Assembly: GCA_024762485.1 (NCBI GenBank)
Contig: JANTHH010000022.1
Coordinates: forward strand, 1 to 18,552
Source of the DNA: Chromatiales bacterium
GTDB lineage: Bacteria > Pseudomonadota > Gammaproteobacteria > Chromatiales > Chromatiaceae
Direction: 5' to 3'
Length of the DNA stretch: 18,552 bases
Shown: positions 8,260-15,807 of the stretch, in pieces
Position numbering within the stretch: position 1 is the first letter of the stretch
Layout of the letters: every line of letters starts with the position of its first letter
Made by a program: the position numbers and the translations under genes
Notes under the pieces: generated by a model
What the model saw: only the letters and a program-made list of their open reading frames with translations
What the model was told of the DNA's origin: nothing
Database searches by the model: none

Positions 8260-9189
8260 TCAGGGCCGGTCGTCGACCACCCCTTCCTTCTCCACCGGCA
8301 TCAGGTCCGCCTTGCTGACGCCCAGCATGAGCACCGCGCTGCTGGCGACATAGATGGACGAATAGGTACCGACCACCACGCCGACGAGCAGTGCCAGGGC
8401 GAAGCCATGAATGATCTCACCACCGAGGAAGAACAGGGCCAGCAATACCAGCAGGGTCGTCAGCGAGGTGATCAGGGTGCGTGACAGAGTCTCGGTCAGC
8501 GAGCGGTTGATGATCTCGGCCGGCTCACCCTTGCGCAGTTTGCGGAAGTTCTCGCGGATGCGGTCGAAGACCACGATGGTATCGTTGAGCGAGTAACCGA
8601 TCACAGCCAGCACCGCGGCCAGTACCGGCAGGTCGAACTCCACCTGGAGCAGCGCGAACAGCCCCAGGGTGATGGTCACGTCATGTACCAGCGCGATCAC
8701 CGAGCCGGCAGCGAATCGCCACTCGAAGCGCAATCCGACATAGATAAGAATGGCCATCAGTGCAACCAGGACTGCCAGGGCACCGTCCTCGGTGAGTTCG
8801 TCGCCCACCTGGGGCCCCACGAACTCTATCCTGCGCAGTTCCACCTTATGGCCGTCGGCAGCCAGCGCCTGGAGCACCTGGGTACCCAACTCAGCAGTAT
8901 TGGTATCCCGTGGTGCGAGCCGGATCAGGACATCCCTGAGGGTGCCGAAATGCTGCACCGTACTATCACCGAAGCCGGCTTCGGCGAGTGACTTCCGCAC
9001 CGACTCCAGGTCGACATTCTCCTGATAGCCCACCTCGATCAGGGTACCCCCGGTGAAGTCGATACCCAACTGCAGGCCGCGCACGGCCAAAGCAACGATG
9101 GCCACTGCCAGCAGCGCCACGGACAGGTACATCGCCAGTCGGCGCTTGCCCATGAAGTCGATGACGGTGCCTGTTTTCAGAATCTGCAT
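8260..9189 (-). CDS. secF: Protein translocase subunit SecF
   Basis: Inner-membrane subunit of the SecDF-YajC complex, which uses the proton gradient to help pull secreted proteins through SecYEG. Length is 309 aa (E. coli 323). A short cytoplasmic N-terminus and one helix lead to the hallmark LGIDFTGGTLIEV (about 41-53). A periplasmic domain of about 80 residues follows, then five C-terminal helices of the RND fold, including VIGYSLNDTIVVFDRIREN, which is the SecF signature. The gene starts 13 bases after secD, so the two are cotranscribed. No terminator is obvious after the stop, which lies 20 bases from the convergent hypothetical gene. Identification is secure. Confidence 0.97.
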   Translation of the reverse strand: MQILKTGTVIDFMGKRRLAMYLSVALLAVAIVALAVRGLQLGIDFTGGTLIEVGYQENVDLESVRKSLAEAGFGDSTVQHFGTLRDVLIRLAPRDTNTAELGTQVLQALAADGHKVELRRIEFVGPQVGDELTEDGALAVLVALMAILIYVGLRFEWRFAAGSVIALVHDVTITLGLFALLQVEFDLPVLAAVLAVIGYSLNDTIVVFDRIRENFRKLRKGEPAEIINRSLTETLSRTLITSLTTLLVLLALFFLGGEIIHGFALALLVGVVVGTYSSIYVASSAVLMLGVSKADLMPVEKEGVVDDRP

Positions 9190-9202
9190 GAATTACTCCC
9201 GC

Positions 9203-11056
9203 TCAGACGGCCAGTTTTGAGACGCGGCGACCGCCGTAGACCAGATTGATCACGGCGCGCGTACCGATGATGGCGGTAAACATGGAAGTGACAATACCGA
9301 TGGCCAGTGTGACGGCAAAACCCCGCACCGGCCCACTGCCGATGGAGAACAACACGATGGCGGCGATCAGTGTGGTGATGTTGGCATCCATGATGGTACT
9401 GAAGGCCTTGGCGTAACCGGCGTGGATACTTGCCTGCGGCGTGTTGCCCACCCGCAGTTCCTCGCGGATGCGCTCGAATATCAGCACATTGGCATCCACT
9501 GCCATGCCGACCGTCAGAACGATGCCGGCAATGCCCGGCAGCGTCAGGGTGGCCTGCAACAGTGAGAGGATGGCGACGATCAGCACCAGGTTCGTCAGCA
9601 GGGCCAGGTCGGCCACCAGGCCGAAGACCTTGTAGTACACCGCCATGAACACCATCACCACCAGCATGCCGACCACCACCGAGACAAAGCCCTGCTCGAT
9701 GTTGTCCTTGCCCAGGCTCGGGCCGATGGTCCTTTCCTCGACGATCTCGATCGGTGCCGCCAGCGCGCCGGCCCGCAGCAGCAACGCCAGGTCGTGCGCC
9801 TCGGCCGGCGAGTCCAGACCGGTCGTCTGGAAGCGGGCGCCGAAGGGCTCGCGGATGGTGGCGACGTTGATCACTTCCTCGATCCGACGCTTGATGGGCT
9901 TGCCCTCGGCATCACGACCGACGATACGATCCTCGATGAACACCACCGCCATCGGCTTGCCAACGTTGTCAGTGGTGACGTTGCGCATGCGCCGCGCCCC
10001 CTGACTGTCGAGACTGACGTTGACCGATGGCTGGCCGGAGCGCTGATCGAAGCCGGCTGAGGCGTCGGTGATCTGGTTACCGGTGACGATCACCCGCTTC
10101 TTCAGCAGGATCGGCTGGCCGTTGCGCTCGCGGTACAGACGCGAACCGGCGGGTACGCGACCCTCCAGCGCGTCCTGTACATCGTGCTCGGTATCCACCA
10201 GACGATATTCCAGGGTGGCGGTGGCACCGAGGATATTCTTCACCCGTCCCGGATCCTGCACGCCGGGCAGTTCCACCACGATGCGGCGTTCACCCTGCTG
10301 CTGCACCAGCGGCTCGGACACACCCAGGGCATTGATACGATTGCGCAGTGTGGTGATGTTCTGCTGCAGGGCGAACCGCTTGACCGCCCGCTGCTTGTCT
10401 TCGCTGAGACTGGCGACGAGGCGGTACTGGCCGTCCTTCTCCTCGGGCTTGAGGATGAGGTCGCGGAACTCGTTGCCGATCAGCTTTTCCGCCCGGTCCA
10501 GGGCATCGGCATCACGCAGCCGCACTACCACCGACAGATCCTTGGTATTGACCGAGAGATAGCCGATTTTTTCCTTGCGCAGCAGGGAACGGATATCGCC
10601 GCGATAGCGATCCACGGCCTGGGCCAGCGCCGCATCCATGTCGACATCGATCAACACATGGATACCGCCGCGCAGATCGAGGCCCAGGCTCATCGGTTTG
10701 CCGCCGAGGGCGGTCAGCCAGTCCGGCACGTCCGCCACCAGATTCAACGCCTGGGTGTACTGGTCCGCCGGCAGCACCTCTGCCAGCAGGCTTTGCGCCT
10801 TGAGCTGGTCGTCTGGGCTGTTGAAACGCACCAGCAGACGGCCATCCTGCGACTCCATGGACTTGATGGCCACCCCGCCCCGCTGCAGGGCGTCCTTCAC
10901 TGTGGCGATCAGTTCCTCGTTGATCGTGGCCTGGCGTTGTGCGGCGATATCCAGCGCCGGGTCCTGGCCATAGAGGTTGGGCAGGGCATAGAGCACCCCC
11001 ACCACGACGACGAAGGCCACCAGCAGGTTTTTCCAGATGGGGAATTGGTTAAGCAT
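9203..11056 (-). CDS. secD: Protein translocase subunit SecD
   Basis: Large subunit of SecDF-YajC, 617 aa from the chosen start (E. coli 615). The MLNQFPIWKNLL N-terminus aligns with the E. coli protein, so I prefer the ATG at 11056 over a GTG at 11074. One N-terminal helix (YALPNLYG follows it) is succeeded by a long periplasmic region with GLDLRGGIHVLIDVD. The C-terminal five-helix RND bundle contains GIVLTVGMAVDANVLIFERI, the proton-relay signature. No frameshift or missing block is seen. It lies between yajC (67 bases upstream) and secF (13 bases downstream) in the classical order. Confidence 0.97.
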   Translation of the reverse strand: MLNQFPIWKNLLVAFVVVVGVLYALPNLYGQDPALDIAAQRQATINEELIATVKDALQRGGVAIKSMESQDGRLLVRFNSPDDQLKAQSLLAEVLPADQYTQALNLVADVPDWLTALGGKPMSLGLDLRGGIHVLIDVDMDAALAQAVDRYRGDIRSLLRKEKIGYLSVNTKDLSVVVRLRDADALDRAEKLIGNEFRDLILKPEEKDGQYRLVASLSEDKQRAVKRFALQQNITTLRNRINALGVSEPLVQQQGERRIVVELPGVQDPGRVKNILGATATLEYRLVDTEHDVQDALEGRVPAGSRLYRERNGQPILLKKRVIVTGNQITDASAGFDQRSGQPSVNVSLDSQGARRMRNVTTDNVGKPMAVVFIEDRIVGRDAEGKPIKRRIEEVINVATIREPFGARFQTTGLDSPAEAHDLALLLRAGALAAPIEIVEERTIGPSLGKDNIEQGFVSVVVGMLVVMVFMAVYYKVFGLVADLALLTNLVLIVAILSLLQATLTLPGIAGIVLTVGMAVDANVLIFERIREELRVGNTPQASIHAGYAKAFSTIMDANITTLIAAIVLFSIGSGPVRGFAVTLAIGIVTSMFTAIIGTRAVINLVYGGRRVSKLAV

Positions 11057-11122
11057 TTGGCGTGATCCCGACACCGCGCAGGCCGCAGCCCGACAGCGGA
11101 TATCCCTTTACAATGCGTGAGA

Positions 11123-11455
11123 TTAAAGTTCTTTCAGGCTGCCTTTGGGCATAACGGCCTCGACGGCTGCACGGCGCACTGTCACCACTACGCCGTCTGC
11201 AACCTCGATTTTGACGAAGTTGTCGCCAAGATCAACGATCTTGCCCATCAGTCCACCGGTGGTCTGGACCTCGTCGCCCTTGCTCAGGGACTCGACCAGC
11301 TTGCGGTGTTCCTTCTGGCGCTTCATCTGCGGCCGGATCATGAAGAAATAAAGAATGATGATCAGGCCGATCGGCAGGATCAGCCCCTCGATGCCACCAC
11401 CGGGCGGTGCGCCTGCAGGTGCCTGTGCCCAGGCATCGGAAATGAAAAAGCTCAT
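11123..11455 (-). CDS. yajC: Sec translocon accessory protein YajC
   Basis: Small single-span inner-membrane protein of the SecDF-YajC complex, 110 aa, the same length as E. coli YajC. It begins MSFFISDAWAQA, has one helix at about residues 24-40 (LILPIGLIIILYFFMI) followed by the family motif RPQMKRQKEHRKL, then a small cytoplasmic beta-rich domain with KGDEVQTTGGLMGKI. GGGGGAG-like Shine-Dalgarno sequence lies eight bases before the ATG. On the coding strand about 70-80 bases upstream there is TGGCATAAT, an extended -10-like element, so yajC-secD-secF might have a promoter separate from tgt. That promoter is a weak prediction. Confidence 0.96.
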   Translation of the reverse strand: MSFFISDAWAQAPAGAPPGGGIEGLILPIGLIIILYFFMIRPQMKRQKEHRKLVESLSKGDEVQTTGGLMGKIVDLGDNFVKIEVADGVVVTVRRAAVEAVMPKGSLKEL

Positions 11456-11561
11456 GGGTTGTTCTCCCCCGTTTCTTGACGTTGTTGGACGGTTGACGGC
11501 GATTCGGTTTGCAAAGGCGCGTCATTATGCCACAGCCCTCGCGGATGATTGGCATCGACCG

Positions 11562-12671
<1,110 letters not shown>

Positions 12672-12716
12672 CCCCATTCACCTCGACTTTAATTGATCTG
12701 GCGCAAAAACCGCATG

Positions 12717-12744
12717 TTGACATTCTGTCTGTGCATATTAGAAT
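12717..12744 (+). promoter_or_regulatory. Strong sigma70-type promoter of the intergenic RNA
   Basis: TTGACA (12717-12722, a perfect -35) and TAGAAT (12739-12744, 5/6 to the -10 consensus) are 16 bases apart. The predicted start is near 12751. It points away from tgt, on the strand opposite to both flanking genes, so it cannot serve either. A hairpin and an intrinsic terminator lie directly downstream, which makes a chance match less likely. Confidence 0.7.
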
Positions 12745-12750
12745 TTACTT

Positions 12751-12836
12751 AACTGCTGATTCGTCAGCACGTATTCCTCCTCCATCCTCCTTTGGTGGAA
12801 TTCTTCAGCGCAGCTTCCCCAGCTGCGCTTTTTTTT
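12751..12836 (+). ncRNA. Candidate small RNA with CCUCC anti-Shine-Dalgarno motifs
   Basis: A transcript of about 86 nt is framed by a near-consensus promoter and a strong intrinsic terminator, with no open reading frame on its strand. Stem 1 (12754-12769) has six perfect pairs, UGCUGA/UCAGCA, closed by a UUCG tetraloop. A C-rich stretch (12774-12790) follows with CCUCC three times (12776, 12779 and 12786). AUUCC (12773-12777) can pair with GGAAU (12797-12801), presenting most of the CCUCC repeats in the loop. Stem 3 is the terminator, whose five-base loop is UCCCC. C-rich unpaired loops complementary to ribosome binding sites are typical of trans-acting sRNAs that block translation. I match it to no named family. 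It is fully antisense to the queA-tgt intercistronic mRNA, so a cis role is also possible. The start is predicted, not mapped. Confidence 0.65.
12807..12836 (+). terminator. Rho-independent terminator of the small RNA
   Basis: A perfect 9-bp GC-rich stem, AGCGCAGCT (12807-12815) and AGCTGCGCT (12821-12829), encloses the loop TCCCC and runs into eight consecutive T (12829-12836). The T tract is on the plus strand only, so it terminates plus-strand transcription, not queA. It ends four bases short of the queA stop codon. Confidence 0.85.
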
Positions 12837-12840
12837 GCCT

Positions 12841-13866
12841 TCAGTCCCCCCGGCGGGTCAGGAACATGGCGTCGCCATAGCTGAAGAAGCGATAGCGCTG
12901 CGCCACCGCGTGGGCATAGGCCGCCATTACTTGCGAGTGTCCGGCGAAGGCACTGACGAGCATCAGCAGGGTGGATTCGGGCAGGTGGAAATTGGTCAGC
13001 AGCGCATCCACCACCTGGAACCGGTAGCCCGGCGTGATGAACAGCCGGGTATCGCCCCGATAGGGCTTCAGCTCCCCGGAAGCCGCAGCGGTCTCGAGGC
13101 TGCGCACGCTGGTAGTGCCCACGGCCACCACCCGGCCGCCCCGGGCACGGGCCTGCTCGACCTGGCTCACCACTGTTTCCGACACCTCCAGCCACTCGCT
13201 GTGCATCATGTGATCGGCGGTGTCAGCAACCCGCACCGGCTGGAAGGTGCCTGCGCCAACATGCAGGGTCACCCGCGCTGTGTGCACTCCCATCTCGACC
13301 AACCGGTCCAGCATCGCCTGGTCGAAGTGCAGACCGGCGGTCGGTGCTGCCACCGCGCCCGGGCGGGCGGCATAGACGGTCTGGTAGCGTTCCTCGTCGA
13401 AACCGGCGTCGTCCCGCTGGATGTAGGGCGGCAGCGGCATATGCCCCTGGGACGCCATCAGCGAGGCGAAATCCCCCCCCGGCAATGCCAGGCGGAACAG
13501 CTCGCCCTCACGTCCGTCGACGCGGACCGGCACATCGTCGAGGTACAGGGTCGTCCCCGGCTTCGGCGACTTGCTGGCCCGCACATGGGCAAGTGCTGTC
13601 TGGTCATCCAGCAACCGCTCGATCAGCACCTCGACCCGGCCACCGGTCTCCTTGTGGCCATACAGCCGCGCCGGCATCACCCGGGTGTCGTTGAACACCA
13701 GCAGGTCACCCGGTTGCAGCAGGGAGGGCAAATCGATGAAGTGGCGATCCGCCAACGCCCCCGTCGGCCCATCGAGACACAGCAGCCGGCTGCCGGCACG
13801 TTTTTCGGCCGGAAACTGGGCAATCAGCTCTTCGGGCAAGGCATAGGAAAAGTCGGAAACCTGCAT
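12841..13866 (-). CDS. queA: S-adenosylmethionine:tRNA ribosyltransferase-isomerase
   Basis: Cytoplasmic enzyme that transfers and isomerises the ribose of S-adenosylmethionine onto preQ1 in tRNA, forming epoxyqueuosine. Length is 341 aa (E. coli 356). Family blocks are visible in order: FSYALPEELIAQFPAEKRAGSRLL at the N-terminus (in pieces FSYALPEELIAQFP and KRAGSRLL), GDLLVFNDTRVMPARL (about 53-68), PLPPYIQRDD, ERYQTVYA, AAPTAGLHF (a strong signature), HVGAGTFQPV, TSVRSLE and TNFHLPESTLLMLVSAF. The start ATG is fixed by the conserved beginning MQVSDFSYALP, although no clear Shine-Dalgarno sequence precedes it. It lies upstream of tgt in the usual queA-tgt order and diverges from tRNA-Leu. 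Identification is secure. Confidence 0.97.
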   Translation of the reverse strand: MQVSDFSYALPEELIAQFPAEKRAGSRLLCLDGPTGALADRHFIDLPSLLQPGDLLVFNDTRVMPARLYGHKETGGRVEVLIERLLDDQTALAHVRASKSPKPGTTLYLDDVPVRVDGREGELFRLALPGGDFASLMASQGHMPLPPYIQRDDAGFDEERYQTVYAARPGAVAAPTAGLHFDQAMLDRLVEMGVHTARVTLHVGAGTFQPVRVADTADHMMHSEWLEVSETVVSQVEQARARGGRVVAVGTTSVRSLETAAASGELKPYRGDTRLFITPGYRFQVVDALLTNFHLPESTLLMLVSAFAGHSQVMAAYAHAVAQRYRFFSYGDAMFLTRRGD

Positions 13867-13894
13867 GGGGGCGGGATGTTAGCACACGACTGCT

Positions 13895-13922
13895 TTGCCA
13901 GTAGTGTGAATGCCGCTATACT
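13895..13922 (+). promoter_or_regulatory. Promoter of tRNA-Leu
   Basis: TTGCCA (13895-13900, 5/6 to consensus) and TATACT (13917-13922, 5/6) are 16 bases apart. The stretch after the -10, TGGCGGCCCC, is very GC-rich, like the discriminator of stringently controlled stable-RNA promoters. The predicted start near 13929 leaves only a few bases of 5' leader before the tRNA. Confidence 0.7.
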
Positions 13923-13933
13923 TGGCGGCCCCT

Positions 13934-14020
13934 GCCGGGGTGGTGGAATTGGTAGACACAGGGGATTCAAAATCCCCCGCTGGCAACAGCTTGACGGTTC
14001 GAGTCCGTCCCTCGGTACCA
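13934..14020 (+). tRNA. tRNA-Leu (anticodon CAA)
   Basis: An 87-base class II tRNA with encoded CCA. The acceptor stem GCCGGGG pairs with CCTCGGT (two G-T wobbles). The D arm contains GGTAGACAC. The anticodon stem GGGGA/TCCCC encloses the loop TTCAAAA, with CAA at 13968-13970, which reads UUG leucine codons. The long variable arm folds as GCTG/CAGC, and the T arm is GACGG/CCGTC around TTCGAGT. It has its own promoter and a hairpin terminator about 26 bases downstream, and looks monocistronic. No integrase or att-like repeat is seen next to it. Confidence 0.96.
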
Positions 14021-14045
14021 GATATTTTCCAGCAAAACGAAACAA

Positions 14046-14083
14046 GTATCCGGCCTGCTCCATGCGGGCCGGACACGCGTTTT
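14046..14083. terminator. Bidirectional hairpin terminator between tRNA-Leu and the sulfur globule-type gene
   Basis: TCCGGCC (14049-14055) pairs perfectly with GGCCGGA (14067-14073) around an 11-base loop. On the plus strand TTTT follows at 14080-14083; on the minus strand the stem is followed by CTTGTTTCGTTTT. It can therefore end both the tRNA transcript and the convergent sulfur globule-type mRNA. Confidence 0.6.
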
Positions 14084-14101
14084 GCCATCACACAGCCAAG
14101 G

Positions 14102-14473
14102 TCATTTCTTGTCGGAGTCGGCCTTGTTCGTACCGGTGTTTGCTGCAGCCCCGTAACCCGGGTAGCCATAACCATAGGCAGGATAGCCGCCCCAGTAGCC
14201 GGGATAGCCGTAGCCATAGGCGGGATAACCGCCCCAGTATCCCGGATAGCCATAACCGGGATAACCTCCCCAATAGCCGGGGTAACCGCCATAATAAGGA
14301 TAACCACCCCAAGGGCCGCCCCAAGGCCCGCCCCAGGGACGGTCGTAGTAATCGTCGTCGAACCAGTCGAAAGGCCCCCAACCCCAGAAAGCATGGGCAG
14401 AAGAGGCGGATATCAATACTCCGCCGGCCAACAGGGATGCGCCAAGGATTCGCGAGAAGGTTTTCATTTTCAT
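14102..14473 (-). CDS. Sulfur globule-type secreted repeat protein (Gly/Tyr/Trp/Pro-rich)
   Basis: A 123-aa exported protein. Residues 1-28 form a signal peptide (basic start, hydrophobic LGASLLAGGVLIS, cleavage after SSAHA). The mature part opens with an acidic/aromatic block (FDWFDDDYYDRPW) and three WGGP-like units. Then come tandem 14-residue repeats of GYPGYWGGYPAYGY, with exact copies at 75-88 and 89-102 and partial copies on either side, and a short polar tail with Lys and Asp. This composition and architecture match the small Sgp proteins that coat periplasmic sulfur globules in Chromatiaceae and other sulfur oxidisers, so the likely role is structural. That assignment rests on composition and signal peptide, because low-complexity repeats can mislead; another cell-surface repeat protein is the alternative. 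GGAGGT lies seven bases before the ATG. A putative FNR-type promoter lies upstream. Confidence 0.75.
   Translation of the reverse strand: MKMKTFSRILGASLLAGGVLISASSAHAFWGWGPFDWFDDDYYDRPWGGPWGGPWGGYPYYGGYPGYWGGYPGYGYPGYWGGYPAYGYGYPGYWGGYPAYGYGYPGYGAAANTGTNKADSDKK
14150..14287 (-). repeat. 42-bp in-frame tandem repeats within the sulfur globule-type gene
   Basis: Two full 42-bp units (14168-14209 and 14210-14251) encode the same 14 residues and differ at six positions, all silent. Partial units flank them on both sides and extend the array. The repeats are tyrosine-, glycine- and tryptophan-rich in translation. Confidence 0.85.
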
Positions 14474-14538
14474 GAGAGTGACCTCCGTTTGAAAACAGTG
14501 GTTAACAAGAAGCGACTAAAACGCTGATACGCCGAGTA

Positions 14539-14579
14539 ATAATAGTCAATCATCAACGGAGATAATTGATTTACATCAG
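14539..14579 (-). promoter_or_regulatory. Putative FNR/Crp-family class II promoter of the sulfur globule-type gene
   Basis: On the minus strand CTGAT-GTAA-ATCAA (14579-14566) matches the FNR/ANR/DNR box TTGAT-N4-ATCAA at nine of ten positions. It is followed after 21 bases by TATTAT (14544-14539), 5/6 to the -10 consensus. A start near 14532 would centre the box at about -41, the geometry of class II activation. The leader would be about 58 bases. For the plus-strand gene at 14668 the best -10-like element (TAAAAT, 14615-14620) puts the box at about -54, which is not canonical. Confidence 0.5.
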
Positions 14580-14667
14580 CTGCCGCTCCTTCTTCGCGTA
14601 CCCGGCACCCTCAATAAAATGCCGTTGCAGTCGCTAACAGGTGAACAACTGAAAGCCGCGGAAACAA

Positions 14668-15180
14668 ATGGCCACAGACAAAGAACCCATGATGAAGATC
14701 GCCGGCCGCTGGGTGCCGACGCACAAGGTATGGAAAATGCTGGAGACGGTGAATACCGCGACCGACCTTGTGGACCGCTTCAACCAGGACATGCCGGAGA
14801 TATCCTCTGCCCATACCCAGGAGACGGTGGCCGTGGTGCGCGAGCGCATCCGCTCACTGCAGATGAGCATGCCCCAGGAGGAGGATGAGGAAAAGTTGCC
14901 GCTGGGCGATGCGGCCATCGAGTTGCTGAAGAGCCAATCCCCCGAAGAGGCGGTCGCCACCCTGGAGCAGGAATATGGCACCAAGCCGAATCTTAAGGAT
15001 CTGATCACCCTCGTCGGCCCCGAGGCCTACACTGATTCGCTGCGGGGGGAAGTGGCGGAATATGTCCAGAACATGATCACACCGGACCAGATCGCCGAAT
15101 TGTGGAACGAAAGCCGCCGCCCTGCGCCGAATGGTGGCTTGTGGTCCGAGAACCTGGTCAGGAAGACCTTCGACCTCTAA
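14668..15180 (+). CDS. Unrecognised 170-aa cytoplasmic protein
   Basis: I do not recognise this protein. It has no signal peptide or membrane segment. It is acidic and looks mostly helical. A basic N-terminal patch (KIAGRWVPTHKVWKML) is followed by a charged helical region (residues about 50-100, with QEEDEEK) and a C-terminal part with DLITLVGPEAYTDSLRGEVAEY, split here as DLITLVGPEAYTDSL and RGEVAEY, and a Trp-containing end (NGGLWSENLVRKTFDL). There is no cysteine, and no metal-binding or nucleotide-binding motif. GGAA lies seven to ten bases before the ATG. It is divergent from the sulfur globule-type gene and shares the intergenic region containing the FNR-like box, so a linked role is possible but unproven. 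Its stop codon TAA lies inside the target duplication of the adjacent MITE, so the original 3' end may have been altered by the insertion. Confidence 0.75.
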   Translation: MATDKEPMMKIAGRWVPTHKVWKMLETVNTATDLVDRFNQDMPEISSAHTQETVAVVRERIRSLQMSMPQEEDEEKLPLGDAAIELLKSQSPEEAVATLEQEYGTKPNLKDLITLVGPEAYTDSLRGEVAEYVQNMITPDQIAELWNESRRPAPNGGLWSENLVRKTFDL

Positions 15181-15319
15181 CAGGCTGTTGAAAAACCCTC
15201 TGGCGGCACGACCCGTCGTTGAAAACCGGCTCAAAATGCTCATTTACTCCATGTAAACTGCGCTTTTTCGCTGGCTTTCGCCTTGCCTCGCACTCCCCAG
15301 AGACTTTTTCAACAGCCTG
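15181..15319. mobile_element. 139-bp MITE with 23-bp terminal inverted repeats and CTAA target duplication
   Basis: The left end CAGGCTGTTGAAAAA-CC-CTCTGG (15181-15203) is repeated in inverse at 15297-15319 with only the two central bases different. Direct repeats CTAA flank it (15177-15180 and 15320-15323), as expected of a four-base target duplication. It has no transposase and no open reading frame. A smaller palindrome, TTTAC-N5-GTAAA (15243-15257), lies inside. The end sequence CAGGCTGTTGAAAAA is one I recall from repeats scattered in many gammaproteobacterial genomes, probably mobilised in trans by a full-length insertion sequence whose family I cannot assign. Folded as RNA it would give a long stem that could terminate transcription from both convergent neighbours. 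Confidence 0.8.
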
Positions 15320-15330
15320 CTAAAAGTACC

Positions 15331-15738
15331 TCATGCAGGCCCCTCCCCCTCGGGTTCCAGCTTCAGTGACACCGAATTGATGCAGTAACGCAACCCAGTG
15401 GGCGCAGGTCCGTCGGGGAACAGGTGTCCGAGGTGGGCGCCGCAACGACTGCAATGCACCTCGGTACGCACCATGCCATGGGAACGGTCCTCGGTGGCCT
15501 CGACCGCCTCGGGACTCGCCGCCTGCCAGAAACTGGGCCAGCCAGTCCCCGAGTCAAACTTGTGGGTGGAACTGAACAGGGCCTCGCCGCAGCAACTGCA
15601 GCGATAGGTGCCGTATCGCTTCTCATCCCAGTAGGCGCCGGTGAAGGCCGGTTCCGTGCCCTGCTGCCGGCATACCCTGTACTGCTCCGGCGTCAGGCTG
15701 GCACGCCATTCCTCGTCACTCTTTTCAATCTCGCTCAT
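15331..15738 (-). CDS. msrB: Peptide-methionine (R)-S-oxide reductase MsrB
   Basis: Cytoplasmic repair enzyme that reduces methionine-R-sulfoxide in proteins using thioredoxin. It is a 135-aa single-domain form, close to the E. coli length of 137. Zinc is held by two CXXC pairs, Cys47/Cys50 and Cys96/Cys99. Substrate-binding FDSGTGWPSFW spans 61-71, and the nucleophile is Cys119 in LRYCINSVSL. No MsrA domain is fused to it. A strong purine-rich GGAGGAG lies shortly before the ATG. The stop codon lies 12 bases from the MITE right end, so the element sits exactly between two convergent genes. It diverges from the aminotransferase gene. Confidence 0.97.
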   Translation of the reverse strand: MSEIEKSDEEWRASLTPEQYRVCRQQGTEPAFTGAYWDEKRYGTYRCSCCGEALFSSTHKFDSGTGWPSFWQAASPEAVEATEDRSHGMVRTEVHCSRCGAHLGHLFPDGPAPTGLRYCINSVSLKLEPEGEGPA

Positions 15739-15807
15739 CGCCTCTCCTCCACTGCCAGGCGGGAATTTTTGTTATTAAATACCGCTGCCGCTCCCAGGAT
15801 TTTCTCC

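Noticed and set aside
11456..11561. Separate promoter for yajC-secD-secF (TGGCATAAT extended -10-like element on the minus strand).
   Set aside because: No acceptable -35 at the right distance, so I only mention it under yajC and do not list it as a feature.
12731..12796. Short minus-strand reading frame of 15 codons (MEEEYVLTNQQLSKF) in the queA-tgt gap, preceded by a purine-rich GGAGG run.
   Set aside because: The GGAGG abuts the ATG with no spacing, the frame is tiny, and the same bases are better explained as the complement of the C-rich loop of the plus-strand RNA. A GTG start inside it is possible but unsupported.
13934..14083. tRNA-Leu as an integration site for a genomic island.
   Set aside because: No integrase gene and no repeat of the tRNA 3' end is visible; the genes on both sides look native in composition.
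15243..15257. TTTAC-N5-GTAAA palindrome as a stand-alone operator.
   Set aside because: It lies inside the MITE and is more simply a part of that repeat than a regulator site for a neighbouring gene.
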